A DNA stretch of 64,000 nucleotides from Cycas panzhihuaensis (Eukaryota; Cycadophyta). Below are positions 49,740 to 63,227 of this stretch, piece by piece; the first letter of the stretch is position 1, and each line of letters opens with the position of its first letter. The DNA is taken from the NCBI GenBank assembly GCA_023213395.1, contig CM041465.1, positions 184,333,741 through 184,397,740 on the forward strand, given 5' to 3'. The position numbers were made by a program, and so were the translations under genes. The notes beneath the pieces are model-generated. The model saw only the letters and a list, made by a program, of their open reading frames with translations. It did not search any database and had not been told where the DNA came from.

Positions 49740-52700
49740 CTAATAAATAAAAATAATCTTTCAGTTATTACTTGGAATATTAGGGAAATTGGCCATCCCC
49801 ATTTTTATAAATGCATTGAGCTAAAGTGCATTATTCAATACCACTAGCCCTATTTTCTTATCCTCACAAAAACTCACATCATTTATGGTAGTAATATCAA
49901 GCTTACTATTTGTATTATTTGGTATTTGGCCTAATGGAAAATAATTCTTCTAGATCAACCTACCAGAGGTCTCTACATTCTATGCAATAATCAGTTGGAG
50001 ACACTTCACTATATAAAAAGTTTATTTTATGATTGGTTGTGCTTGAAAATGTAAAAGGATTAATTTGTTTACTAGGTTATCAAGGTTTATGCCTCAATAG
50101 ATGCTTGTATTAAACACGAATTATGGTAAGTTTTAACAAATGCATTAAATTCTAACTAGGTCGATCATGGCCACATCCTTCTTTTGGAAGACTTCAATGT
50201 TATGGAATCTCCATTTGACAAAATATGTAGTAATTTCAAAAGGCCATTCCAAAAGAACAATTCATCATTCTCTAATCTTAAAGATAGATTTAGTCTTTTA
50301 GAATTACCTTGGAAGGGACCTCTACTCTTTACATAGACTAATAATCAGTTGGGTAATAACTTTATAGTTGAAAGGCTTGATAGAGCCTATATTTCTACTT
50401 CTCTTAGCCTTCTTATTACTTGTTATCAATATATTTTGATAAATGCTACCATGATCTCTAATCATATTCGAATCAAGATCTAATTCTCCACTATGGTTGA
50501 TACATCTATTTTAGGGAAGATAAATTTTAAATTTAATATAAGCCTACTCAAATTAGAGGAGTTTAGAAATTCTTTGTAACAATGGTGGTCTATCCTTTAC
50601 AATAGATCAAGCTATTTAGTTAGTCAAAGTGCCCATTAGACAATGATTATGAAAGGCCTCAAATCTCACATCAAATAGTTTAGCAAAGAGTGTAAATGTC
50701 GGTTCAAGGAATGAAGAGAATCCATATTGCACACCCTTCACTCTATATGAAAAGAATTTGAAGAGGGTAAATGATCTCTCAATCTTTGTTCCAAGTTTCA
50801 TGATCTTAATGATTAATTTCTCCTCATGTAGAAATAGGAAGCCGAAAAATAAAAAGCTTGGACCAATATTCAATAGAAACTTCATGCTAATCAAAACTCA
50901 AAATTCTTTAATCACTATACTAAAACTATGTAGCATCAATAAACTCTCAAGTGTTTGTAGGTCTCTCCTTCTGAGATTATGTATTCTCGCTATAAAATTC
51001 AAGAAGATATTTTCCAATATTTTGACAAACTATGGACCACTCAGTGCCTCTCTTCATCTAGGGCTTAAGCCTCATAAATCATTCTCTCTAAAGTGCAACC
51101 TATTCTTAATGATTGTTATAAGAATCTTAACGAATCTCTTAGTAAGTTAATCACAAAAGAGCAAATGCATAAAATTATGGCTAATCTTCCTCATAGTAAA
51201 TCCCCTGGCCTAAACAGGATGCTTGTAGAGCTTCTATTGACTATTGAATTCAGAGTTACCCAAGTTAATAGCCAATATTACATAGGAGGTTCATAACATA
51301 GCAGAGATGCACTCAGCAATCAACATGACCATGCTCTCTTTGATTCCAAAAAATTATACTCCTTCTACATCCACTATTGGAGACTCATTAGTCACTACAA
51401 TACCTCGTATAAAATCATTTCTAAAGTCCTAACTAATCAGCTCAAAGCCTTCCCTCCTCAAGCTGTCAACGAAAATCGAATAGCTTTTATCAAAGGTTGG
51501 TGTATAACAAATAATTTTACTATGATTGTTAAGGTCCTTCATACTGTATACACAAGAAGGCAACATGTAGCCTTACTCAAACTGGATCTTAATAAAGCAT
51601 ATGACATAGTGGAATGGGATTTTCTCTTTGCCATTCTCCTTTGGAAGGGTTTGTAAATAAGCCATATTATTTGGATTAGAGCTATGCTCTCCTTAGTTTC
51701 AATGGCTATAAACATCAATGGCTCAATTGATTATCTTATTTAAATGAGTAGAGGAATTTATCAAGGCTACCCTTTATTCCCCTATCTATTTGTTATTACC
51801 ATAGATGGTCTATCTTCTTTATTAAAATGGCTATAATCAGTGGGTCTCCTGTAAGGCATCTCAATTGATAAAATGGAGGATACAACACACCAGATTTTTA
51901 TAGATGACCATTTTGTTGGGCTAATCCTCGCATATAGAGATCAACGTATGGAGCCAAGCTCTCAACCATTTTGCTCTTGCAATAGGGATGATGATTAATC
52001 ACAGTAAATCCAACATTATTTTTAATGAAGCCTCCTCAGAGACTCAAACCCTATTGGTGATAATCCTCAGAATTCTAATTGCCCCTAAAACTACTGTTTT
52101 CAAATATTTGGGAATTCTAATGGCCCTATTTAAAGTGAAGATTACTAACTAGCATCCTTACACCTTGAAAATTAAGAATAAATTGGGCTCATGGCCAACC
52201 AAGTCTCTTAATCTAGTAGATCAACGAAGTCTAATAGAATCTACTTTGGCCTAAATGCTTCATTATCTAATATCTATTATTCAAGCTCCCAAAGCAGTCC
52301 TTTCCATAATTTGAAGCTTGTTTACAAGATTCCTATAGAAGCCATGGTCAGCTGAAATTGAGCCATTGTACCCAATTAACTAGATCATGGTGTTAGATCA
52401 TAAGGGATACAATGGTCTTAGTCCCTAAGACCCTTTTATTATGGTGCAGGTTAGAGGGCTAAGTAATTGTGGGATCTCTTAACTAGAGGGAATGATAAGT
52501 GGGCTTGCGTTATTAGAAGGAAATATTATTTCTCTTATATTGTTAAATAATAATTAGTGGCACCCAATCATATTAACAAAGGTTCCATCATTTGGAATCA
52601 TATGGTTGCAACATAGGATAAACTTTACTATAACACTATCTTTTCTCTAGGTTCAACAAGCCTCGAAGTTAAATTTTAAACCAACAAATAGCTACCTCAA

Positions 52701-53640
52701 TTGTTTTATTTGCTAGTCAACCAAGAAGAATTTGTACCATCGGTTCAATTCTTTAGCTCTAACAACATGCATGTAGTATCTCAGTTCCAGAATTTTGATT
52801 AAGTTCGATGGAAGGACCTTATTAATCTTGTAATTGAGATTAACCTTCACCTCGAACCCTTTCTTCTTCAGTTGGCTAATAGACTAAATTTCTTATTACA
52901 TCAAGTGGAGCCCCTAAAAGCTACGATGGAATTAGGTTGGGAGGAAGATCTTAGGTTTCTCTCCAGGGCTCAATTATTCTTGAGCCCATAAAATTCTACT
53001 ATATAATTTACAATTAGTAATACCACCATGCTCAATTTGAAGCTAAATAGGAATGGATATGGTGGAAATGAGCTCAATCCAAATATGATATGCTTTACTG
53101 GAGGATTCTTCATAAGACTTTCATTTTCTAGGATACATAGGACTAATGGAACATTTAACACGAAGCTTACTACCTAGTTTGTGGTAGTCAGAATGATAGT
53201 TTTAACCATATATGGTGGTACTATCCTCTTGTCCATGGCATCTAGTATACTTCCTTCCAGATCTTTGATCTAGATCAGGGTTTTACTAAAATCTAAAATG
53301 GTCAATTGCCTTTTCATTCTTGGCTAGTCAAAGGAAGTTGGGCCATAACTCATACTTGGTTTGTATGTTGTCACCATCTAATAGATCTCTGGCTTTTGCT
53401 CTTCAAGGTTATTATCCATTGAATCTAGAAAATTCGGACCACAAAATATTTTTAATAAATTGTGCCCTCTTTCAACCACACCTATGGCCACATTAAGAAG
53501 GAAATTCTTTCATGGTTGTCCTATAATCCGTCCTTCACTCCTCTCTGAATATGAATGCCTCTATCCTTAGTACTTTGCATGTAAAAGAGTAAGTTATTAG
53601 ATCTTCATGATCCTCTGTTCACTCTCATCCACTTGTGTTA
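49740..53640 (+). pseudogene. LINE-3 ORF2 (endonuclease and reverse transcriptase)
   Basis: The endonuclease opening is seen at about 49755 (LSVITWNIREIGHPHF). Reverse transcriptase appears from about 51130 (ITKEQMHKIMANLPHSKSPGLN), through YKIISKVLTNQLKAFPPQ and LLKLDLNKAYDIVEWDFL (about 51400-51625), to FIDD near 51898, in place of FADD. Beyond that the text is too broken to place zf-RVT precisely. Stops and frame changes are frequent. Confidence 0.78.
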
Positions 53641-53940
53641 GAATTGATTTTCTAATTTAATAATATCCATATTTTACTTTCAAAAAAAAAAAAAAAACTT
53701 GAATGCATTATAGTGATTAAATTTCATAAATTTATATTAATAATAGGTCCCGTTTATCTTTAAAAGTGGTAATATCATTGAGATTATACTAGTATATAGA
53801 CAATTTATTAAGTAGTAGTTGGATGTATGGATCACCATATTTTTCTATAGTTCACGTGCTTAAAAATTTATTACAAAAGGTAAAGAAGCATTCTATGTTA
53901 TTATTGGTTTCTGTAGCATATTATAAAGTTATACAATGGC

Positions 53941-54003
53941 AAAAGAAAGAATGAAAAAAAAAGAAAGAAACAAAGAAAGAAAAGAAGAAATAAAGAAAGA
54001 AAA
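53941..54003 (+). repeat. GAAA-type microsatellite
   Basis: An interrupted run of AAAG/GAAA units spans about 60 bp. Confidence 0.85.
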
Positions 54004-55399
54004 TGTAATATCTCTCATTAAACATTAAATTAAAGACTTAAATATTAACATGCATTGTAATTGATGGTCTACTTTTATTTAAATATTTTTAGATTCACTT
54101 TTTTTTCCTGCTTTTTTTCTTTCTTGATGTGAAAGCACATACTCGAGTCTCTTCCCTTGCCATCATTTTTATCTAAAATGGATGCACATACATAATATTC
54201 CCTCTATTTCATTTTTTTGAAATATGTGCATACATTGAATCCCTTTCCTTAGATGTCGAATGCATAATACTTTATTTAGAATAATTATATCTATTTGAAA
54301 GAACTTTAGAATAGATGGTGTAGATTGTGCCTCCTACTTTATGTATATTTAAATTATGGATGTATGTCAAAATTATAATTCAATTTTTTTGTCAAACTCC
54401 TTATCTTTTCGAACTAAGAGTTCATGTTAATATTTGTCACTTTGAATAACCAACTTTCCTCCTCCAATCATCAAGGCACAACATCCTCATTGTCCATATT
54501 TGAAATAAATACACTAATCCAAAGGTTGTAGTGCTTTCTAAGAGCCTTCAAAAACACTTTAGCCCTAGGATACATTAATTTACTTTGAATTGGGATATAA
54601 AAGATGCCATAACTACTTATCTATAAACCTATTGGTTCCCTATCCTACAGGAATTATACAATTTGAAATTATTGAGTAAAATTCACATTTATGAATTTAA
54701 AGTTATCCCATGATTTTCTTGTCACAAATTGAAGGGGGAATTAAACACCATTTCCCCCCCTTTTTTTAAAAGAACACAGGTAATAATTTCTTTATTTTTT
54801 GTATGTTCTCTTTCTACCTAACTTGCTTCTCAATCCTTAATTCCTCTCTTATATTTTGAAGGATAAATATAAGAAAATTTAAATAAGAGGCTAAACATAA
54901 AGAATATAATTGCATGATCATATAAAAAAGATTGCACTTCTATTTTCTTAAGAAAAATCTATATCATATAAAAAAAATTGCTCACTAGATAAATTTAAAT
55001 AATCTCTACAAATGTACTAGTAATATCATTAAACAACTTCATTTCAAACTCTTGCCAAAAAAGTAGGCAAGTGGAGTGTTATAGACATTGGCTTAAATGA
55101 TGATAGCTTAAGAGATACTAAGACCACATGGCATTAATAAGCAAACCAAAACTTTATTTTTCTTGTTAAATTCCTTCTATTTTATAAGGTTATGGAAAAG
55201 AAATATTAAAAAAGTAATAAAATCAATAAAACCACGTTTCTTCCTTTATTCTTAAAAAATGCCTACAACTTTTGGGATATTATCTTAAAGACCCTCATAA
55301 AACTACCCTATAATCATATTGCATAGATAGATAAATTAATCTTTTATTTAACGTAAAATAAAAATATAATATTTTAATATATTAATATTTTAAATTATA
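54004..55399. other. A+T-rich spacer
   Basis: I see no coding, LTR ends or repeats with partners in the window. Confidence 0.4.
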
Positions 55400-55421
55400 T
55401 ACACACACACACACACACACA
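55400..55421 (+). repeat. (AC)n microsatellite
   Basis: About 11 uninterrupted AC units. Confidence 0.95.
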
Positions 55422-55454
55422 TAAAAAAAGAGATAATAAAGGGAAAAATCTTGG

Positions 55455-55980
55455 GGTTCCATGTGGGGGCTGGGCTGCAATTCTAGCGATGTTGACGATT
55501 GTATATAGCACATGAGAACCCGCTCTCAAGAAAAGAGTAAATATTCTCCAAGATTAATAAATTTTTTTACTAAAATTTATTTCTTTACCAAATAATTTTC
55601 TCTTAACTTTCTTCTATTTTATTTATTAAGTAATCATGATCGATCTTGCCTCCATTTTTTACTCTTGTACTATCATCCACTGATTAAAAATTCTCCTGCT
55701 ATATACAAATTTACTTTGATGCGACACGAAAAATCTAAAATATCTCATGGGACTTGATTTTACCAAGCCGTCCCACAAAAATTGGCGTAGTCCTCACTCC
55801 AAATTTTTGGAAGCCCCTGTATGGGACTGCTCTATAAATCGCAACTATGTGGAATAATCAGATGGGTGAACTGTCTTACCTTATGGTCCCATGCGAGGGG
55901 CTGGGCTATAATTCCAGCAGCCTAATTGGACCCATGTAGTGAGGGGCTACCCGCTCACCTAGAAAAGATTGAATCTTCTT
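55455..55980 (+). repeat. Unknown G+C-richer repeat, two diverged copies
   Basis: About 55455-55552 and 55880-55977 share GGGCTGGGCT..AATTC.AGC, then after about 35 bp CCCGCTC and AGAAAAGA.T.AAT. A looser relative is near 60570-60660 (CATGGGACCCATGTG, TGTATGGGACTG). No coding or end motifs identify the family. Confidence 0.5.
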
Positions 55981-55999
55981 TGGGGTTCACACAATAGAC

Positions 56000-56729
56000 C
56001 TATACATATGCCGAGTGTTGAGTGACATAAAATTTACATTACTCAGTTCAACAGTTGTTGCTGAACGGTGGATGCAGGTAGCTGGCATGCTACTATTTAA
56101 CAGTGTCTTATCGTATTGAATGATCTCAATGCCACTTTTTAGTGGCTAAAATTTTCACACCTGAGCGTTGAGCATTTTCTAGGGTTTTATCATTCATTCA
56201 GGATCACTCTGCTACTCATTCAGAAATGATCTGAACACAGTGCTGGATCTCTAATCTGCATGCTTCTTCATCTCAGCTCTCTTCCATTTATGTTATTTTA
56301 GGTATGAGTTTTTTATACTATTATTTTTCATTTTTCATATGGCATCTCTACTTTGCATGCTCCTCCTCCATTTCAGTCGTTTCAGGTAAGAGGCAAATGA
56401 GGGAGTAGAAAAATGCCAACTATCACTTCCATGAAAGAATTACAAATGTGTGATGTGATAAAAGTATAATCTTGTTTATGGTGAAACTAGTGCATACTCT
56501 ATGAGTACAAAAAGGGTCGTATAATACTCATGATCTCAAACCAAAGATAGCCATGTAACGTTGCTCTCAGAAATCTTACGAAGATAAATTTATTTATTGT
56601 TATTACTCCTCTTATTACAGGGCATTACTCCTCTCATTCTAGTGTGTTCTACTTCATTAGTGACATGGGGTTTGACACTAGTCCTAGTTCTCAAAAGTCT
56701 TTTGTAACTTTTTTAAAGATCCAACGTGC
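56000..56729. other. Intergenic spacer
   Basis: I see no recognised feature. Confidence 0.35.
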
Positions 56730-56960
56730 AGTGTTATATTCCATATAGTCGATGGGTCATGTGATCCTCTTCAGTCTTTCACAACTTTCCCTCTTATTTT
56801 CCTTATTTTTTATGAAGGCTCATTGCTTTATTTTCTATCATTCATTGCAGTGTGTTATATTCCGTGTAGCGATGGGTGATTTGACAATAGTTAAAGAGTT
56901 TTTGGAAGCCTTCCATAATTTTTCCTTTCCAACATGCATTGCATTATATTCCCTTGTTCG
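56730..56960 (+). repeat. Imperfect short tandem duplication
   Basis: GCAGTG(TG)TTATATTCC followed by a GATGGGT block occurs at about 56730 and again at about 56847. A weaker third copy (GCATTGCATTATATTCCC) is at about 56935. The 78-codon open frame across it has no family features. Confidence 0.5.
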
Positions 56961-59900
56961 ATATATGGTGACCCTTCGTCAATATTAATTGTCGATCAAT
57001 GTTTTGTGATGCGACTTCTAACATGGTAATGAAATCTCTCATTAGCGCATGCATTGCTTATGGTTTTCCATCATTCTATTGTAATCTAATAGTTGTGCTG
57101 ACAGTTTCAAACCCTTGTTCAATTAAAAAACTCTAATTTTATACTTGCATATATGTTAACATCATAATACAACAATCTCATTGTAAATTTAATTGATTCC
57201 ATGGTGAAATATCATTCAAACCTAAATAATCATGGTGTGATATGGTAGCAAATCTCCATTATGATGCTCATAATAGCCTTCACAACTATAATCCATGAGA
57301 TGTGATATGATAGTTGTAATACATCATTATCCATCAATTATACTTTCATCGACGTTATAAGTATGTATCAATGAACAAGAGGAATAACAACCTTCTTCCT
57401 AATCAACCTCATGTGGATTCTTCATAAAAACTTGTATGTCTCAAGAGTATGTTAATACCATGTGTAGTAATGTCTATATAAAATTAACAAATCAAATTCT
57501 CACCATTATTTATAAAGCTCAATTGCCATCTTGCCTCCACATCTGACCAATCATTTCGTCCTAGTGGAATAAGGATGATGTGCATATATTGACCAACTAG
57601 TTGTAGCAGGATTTTTTCAAGTATCAAAAAACACAACCACAGTAAAAACCATCTATATAGCAACAACCTTATATTCCATAAAAAAATCAAAAGGAAAGTT
57701 CTAATAAAAGACTTCACGGTACTAGTAAGAATATGATGCTAGAACATTGTCAAATAGACTATTCCATCACTAGTCTGATGTGATTCACAATTTATTGGCA
57801 AGCCAGTTACACCCTACTTTCTTCTTTTCCCTTCTCTAAAATAGTTGGACAACCATACCCATAAATTGTACAACCATACAAGCATAGTGATAGGCTATAC
57901 ATTGTTGACTTCATTCAATCATGCAATGTAAGATTCAATCAACCATGCAATTTAAAATTATCTATATGGTTGCTTCAATTCAATTAAGCATTTTAATAAG
58001 TTTCTAACTCACCATATATATCGGTTGATCATCTATATAATTTATATTTGGATCAACCATGCTTATCTATATGTCATTACACTTTGTGTCCCACTCCACT
58101 TCTCATTCATTTATGCAAAAGGAAGACCTAAAGTTATAGCCCTAGGATGAATTGCTTACTTTTGTTACATTTAATATAGTTTCCAGTTTAATCCACTCAC
58201 TAAACTTTTGGATAGAGTATCATCTAGTTGCATGAGCTGCACCAATCTAATCTCAAGGATTTTGTGTACCAAAACAAGGGTCCACCCATTGCATCTTTTG
58301 CTTACCAAGCTTGATGCAATATTCCCTATCAGATGGAAAGCTCTCGCCTCCATGCCTTGAAACTTTTACAACACAATAAATTATGTCTTACTTATTCTTT
58401 TATGGGTGGTGCCTATTATGTGTATTAAGGTGAAATAATTCCATAAAATTTGAAATTCCTGGCTACTAATTGACAGGTGTAAAGTTATTTTCTTGTATTG
58501 CTTAATCATTGATATTAAATTTGGGGTCTTCTTTAGAAACTTCTAAAAAGGGTTTGTGGTAGATAATTTATTTACGGACATTTGTGGTAGATCATTTGTT
58601 TCTTTATAATGATGCTTTAGTACAACCATGTGTATGATAGTATATATTGTGATGTTCTTTGAGTTGATGCAACTGAGGTATTTTACTTCATCACTAGTAA
58701 TTCAAGGTAATTTGGTCAACTTGATTATTTATAAGATGTTAATTCATGACTAATGTTATTCGAAAATGATTTTGTTTATATATGTACTTAGGTTGTATGT
58801 CTTATTTACGTATTAGTCTAAAATACAAAAGCAAATAACAAGAGAACGACAAAGGAATTTATGCATATGACCTACACTTAGATGTATTAGGTTATCTTGC
58901 TCTATTCAATTATGGGGTTTATTAGGTGTAATTTGTTTATTGCTTGCATGCAATTAAAAATAGCATACTAGTTTGTATTATAGGTGTTTATTGTTTGAGT
59001 CTTCCCCCACTAAAAGGAGGGGTCACTTGTGTCTCCACTTAGATTTGGTCACCAAGGGAGAGGGATGACCTTACACCCAAGGTGGATTGTGTCTTCTCAC
59101 AATGTTCCGAATAGGTTGGTGGTGGGCAACTATCCTTACTATGCATTCATGCATGTGGTTTGGAGAGTTGAGTGGACACCATTTGTCCTGTTGAGAATGG
59201 TATCTTCTCATCTATTTTACCTCTAAGAGTTGATGAAGCTTGTTGGAAACAGATGCAGGCAGCCCCAGACCATCCACATTCGTGAGGTTGGATTGTTATT
59301 GGCAAGCACGAGTCCCCATCGACTTATCCATGATCAAATCTATCCCATGGTCCTGTTTCCTTTCGGCCTCTCCTCCACATTAGTCCTTCTAATCTTTTAG
59401 TTAGGGCAATGTAGTTTTTTATCTTTATTTAGGGTAGAGGGCTATGTTAGATCTCTCATTTAGAAGGATTGGGGTGAATAGATTGAAGAAGCCTAGGGAT
59501 GTCTTATTTAGGGTAAGGGCCCCATCAATACTCCTATCTTTGTGAGGTATCTAGTGTTGTTTGTCTATTTATGGAGAGATAGATAGGGATTGATTACCTT
59601 TTATTTATTTCGCTTTCTTTGGATTAATAATGGAAACTAGAGTGACAGCTTTATAGATGATATTATGTATTATTTTTAATTTAATTTGAGACCTATAGAA
59701 CATAGGTTTAATTTGAGACCTTAAGACACATAGAACATTCCTACGTTTTGTAATTACCAATTTAAATAAAAATAATCTCACCTCCTTCGAAGAAAATCAA
59801 ACATGCAATTGAGAAATAACGATTTTGGATGCATATGCTAATAATAAAGCCATGCTCTTTCCTTTTTGACCCCTCTTTTATACTTCCCTTGAACCTGTTT

Positions 59901-60336
59901 TATTAATACAACCAAAAAACAACATCCCATATGGATACAATCAATCACCTTACCTTCGTTACAAATACAGATGAAGCAGTTTATTATATTGAAGAGAGTG
60001 TATTTTAGTCCTTCTAAGTTTTTTATCTTTTCAGTCCTTCTAGGCTTATTATACCAGGTCTACATGTAATCACACTAAAAAGCTATGCTTCACCAATACC
60101 TAGGGCAAACATTGATGACAAAAGACTTTGAGTCAATCCACCAAGGTGGATGGGCCGACCAAATAATGTCAATCCATGCTTGGTGAACTATATGGATTGG
60201 TTGCCCACCACAACATACATGCTCATTTAAATAACTTGCATTCTGTAAATTGGCACCATATAAAAATGACTTCATGGTTTTCCCTTTTTTTTTTAGATAT
60301 CATTAGTGAAGGGGACAAGGAATGGATTTTACCTCA
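56961..60336. other. Intergenic DNA with nothing recognised
   Basis: Several short open stretches exist on both strands, but none shows domain motifs or a codon pattern that I trust. Parts near 59000-59600 are slightly richer in G+C. Confidence 0.35.
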
Positions 60337-60790
60337 TTACCTTCTTAAAGGCACTATAAACCGTATATACTCATAGCTTATCATTATTTTTCTTAATACC
60401 ACAACTACTTCACTAACCCCCTCACTATTTTTAATTTGAGCAAAATAATCTACTTCCAAGAGTTTGTCTAATTTTGCTTTTGCTCTCTCTGTATATTTAT
60501 GATTCATATGATACAATCGTTGTTGCACCACCTTTGTCCTCTCTATCAACCCAATCATGTATCATGGGCATAAATGTGAAACATGCCTAGCCCCCCTCAT
60601 GGGACCCATGTGCTAATCATCTGGTAAACACTAGGTTCCCATGCATTGTATGGGACTGACTAGGCTATAAAAATTAGAGTCCATCATCCTTTTTTGATAT
60701 CTCTTTATATTTAGGACTCATATGATATAATCTTTGTTGCACTGACGTTGTCCCCTCTATCAACCCAGTCATATATCCTCTTAGCTTAGT
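60337..60790 (-). pseudogene. Gypsy reverse-transcriptase scrap, with its N-terminal segment duplicated
   Basis: On the minus strand 60558-60400 reads QQRLYHMNHKYTERAKAKLD then KLLEVDYFAQIKNSEGVSE and VVVVLRK. This is the start of a gypsy reverse transcriptase (family form RRY.MNP.Y...V..EI.KLL..GFI). The first 80 bp are repeated at about 60701-60780 with changes. No other gypsy domain or LTR is nearby. Confidence 0.6.
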
Positions 60791-62063
60791 GGGATTACCC
60801 ATAATGTCTTTTTAAGATTGTGGAAATGCATTATTGTGTTCATGAAAGAGAGTAATGACATAGGAAATAGTTTATGCATCCATGCAATCACCTATGATGA
60901 TGCATCGGTATTGCTGGCTTACTACAATGTATGCATGATAGTCACAAATATGGAATATCCCTATCCCCTTCACATGGGACCATCATACATACAGTTTGTC
61001 GAGATCCCCTATCATGTGGCCATTGTGCGTATTCCACTAACAAAATTTATTCTCCTAGTCTTCAAGCTCTCATCTCCTTCTTCTTACTGGGACTCTTGGG
61101 GTTCATCTCTTGCCCTAAGCTTGGGTCCGTCACTCCCCCCTTCCTTTAAAGTTCACTGGCAACCCTAGTCAATTTGTGAGGCCGTCTTAAAAAGACCAAC
61201 AAAAAGAAAAATAAAAATGCTTTCAACCTATCAGCCAAACCAAATCACACTCACCGCTATCAGAGAACATAAGCTCCTCAACTGACAAAAGATTAATGCA
61301 ATTGTATTCCCCTCTCCGTCCTCCTCATAGTTGTGTCCCTTACTATTTTGATCCTCCACAAAGATCGATGTTAGGAAAGCAACTCCAAGCATCGGATTAA
61401 ATTGTCTTTAAGCTCTCATTTGGTTCTATAATCTACTAGAATATGGGGTTGCATACACTCTTTTGTTGGCCCACTTCCTTTCTTTCACATGTAGTTCACT
61501 AAAGCTTCCTCCATCTTCTCTGTTTCACTTTTGCCTCTCACCTTTCTCTCCTTCAAACCCAAAGTTTGATCTCCTCCTTGAGATCCATGGTATGTCTCTT
61601 CCACTACTGCATCAAACCCAATTGGGTGTCATCTTCTCAAATTTATAGGGGCCCAACCCACTTTGCCTGCTCCTGAACCTCAATCAAAAGTGAAAAATCT
61701 TACCCCAACCGTTGCCTTTGAACATTGCATCACTCTGCTCTTATTTGATTCGCTGCTCGAATCTCTTCTTTATCTATCTCGTTAGAAAGTTGAGGATTTT
61801 CAAACGCTGTAGCTTCGTCATAGTTGATTGAATTTATTTTCTTATCCTTTATTTGTTCCCATGCTTATTTTGCAAACAATACTCCATTGGCATTGATGTT
61901 CCAACACCATTATTATCATTTGTTAGTTTTTTAATATAAAATGTTTATTGTATAAGAAAATTAATGATATTTCTACTTTAAGCACCAATATTAAAGTTAA
62001 TTATTTTATATAATGCAGGAACATCACCACACTTATTACAGTCCACTCATTTGCTTGCTCGCA
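60791..62063. other. Spacer, probably including the 5' region of the Harbinger-like element
   Basis: It is pyrimidine-rich around 61440-61660. A pyrimidine/T stretch ending in ATAATGCAG at about 62011-62019 resembles an intron 3' splice site just before ORF1. Terminal inverted repeats could not be identified. Confidence 0.35.
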
Positions 62064-63227
62064 ATGGATAAACATATTTATCACCCTGTTCTTGAAAGTG
62101 CACCTTACCATGGCTTTACAAGATCATTGTCTTAAGTATCTATAGAAGATGTTGAAGATGATGCATTGGGTATTCCAACATAATCATCATAATTCTCTCA
62201 ATTTCTCTATAACACTCCATTACAGAATCAAGGGAAGATTGCGATAAGTATAAATGATGATAATATTGTGGATCAACCAACTACTAAAGACACAACCACA
62301 ACAATGGAGGATATCAATGGTTCTGAGCTACAATAATAAACTCTTCAATAAACATGGTCTAGAAGAAAAGGACATGTTGATCCCCCATAGTCAAACAGTA
62401 GAGATCGTTGGACTATTAGAGAGATCCCAACTCTAATTGATGCAAAGCGAGTGAAAAAAGATATATAGAGTACCTGTGGTGTAAAGAGAAGAATAATAAC
62501 ATCCACAAAAAAATGGAAGGCTATTGAGAAATATTGTCATGATAATGGTGTGATAAGATCGGTTAGCTAGTATTGTGACATATGGGAATACATTCAACTG
62601 GAGTACAAGAAAATTTAAGATTATGAAAAGAACATCCCTTCAAAACATGATAGCTATTAGAGTATGATAATTAAAGAGAAACAAAATAAAAAATTACCAT
62701 CAAATTATATTGATAAGGTATTTCATGCAATGAAAAATTGTTTTGGCCATGATCAATTTGTAGATCCTTGAGATATATCTATTAATACGTCTTCAACAAA
62801 ATATAGAGCATTTAATAAATATCATTCTCTAGAACAAAATGATCTAGTATACAATAGCTCACCATATGAAATGGCACGCGACGACGACATCCCTAGTCCA
62901 ATTCAGGTATTAGATAAATTGAACATGCAATCAACAGGAAAAAAATGCAAGCCAATATCAAGAATTATAGGTCTTAAAGATATACTCTCTGAAAATAATA
63001 GATTGATAATTAATACCCTCTAGTTGGCTGAGAAGGGATATATGAAATGACATGAACAAGATAGGGAAGTGTTTGACCATAAGATGGAGAAGGATGAACA
63101 AAAGATGGAGAGGGATGAGCGAAATAAAGAAATGATGATACATATAGATGAGTAGAAGGTTAAATTACAGACTGACTTAGTTTCTGCTATAAACATGATT
63201 GGGCAAGCAATGTTGAAGATTAACTAA
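62064..63227 (+). pseudogene. PIF/Harbinger-like ORF1, Myb/SANT-like protein, 15 in-frame stops
   Basis: From ATG 62064 to TAA 63225-63227 (388 codons including the stop) one frame gives continuous family-like text. The Myb/SANT (trihelix-like) domain lies at about 62400-62640: RDRWTIREIPTLIDAKRV, KKWKAIEKYCHDNGVIRS, a Trp in CDIWEYIQLEYKK, then DYEKNIPSKHDSY. After it come LPSNYIDKVFHAMKNCFG and a charged, coiled-coil-like C-terminus (DHKMEKDEQKMERDERNKEM). Plant Harbinger elements encode such a protein, which helps their transposase enter the nucleus and bind ends. I count 15 internal TAA/TAG/TGA codons and no frameshift. A host trihelix pseudogene is the alternative. Confidence 0.65.

Larger units (their letters stand above)
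48560..53697 (+). mobile_element. Old plant LINE (LINE-3)
   Basis: ORF1 and ORF2 features follow in order on the plus strand and end in a 16-base A run (53682-53697). The family differs from LINE-1 and LINE-2 in ORF1 wording and reverse transcriptase blocks. Decay is heavier: many stops and several frame changes. I could not find a convincing target duplication, so the 5' end is approximate. Confidence 0.8.

Noticed and set aside
53698-53720. Target duplication of LINE-3 using the text after its poly(A) run
   Set aside because: The best upstream match, near 48582, is poor and lies inside the ORF1 region, so I do not accept it.
60818-61168. 116-codon plus-strand open frame as a host gene
   Set aside because: It has no recognised motif, a low-complexity Ser/Pro/Leu end, and lies in a spacer beside a transposon scrap.
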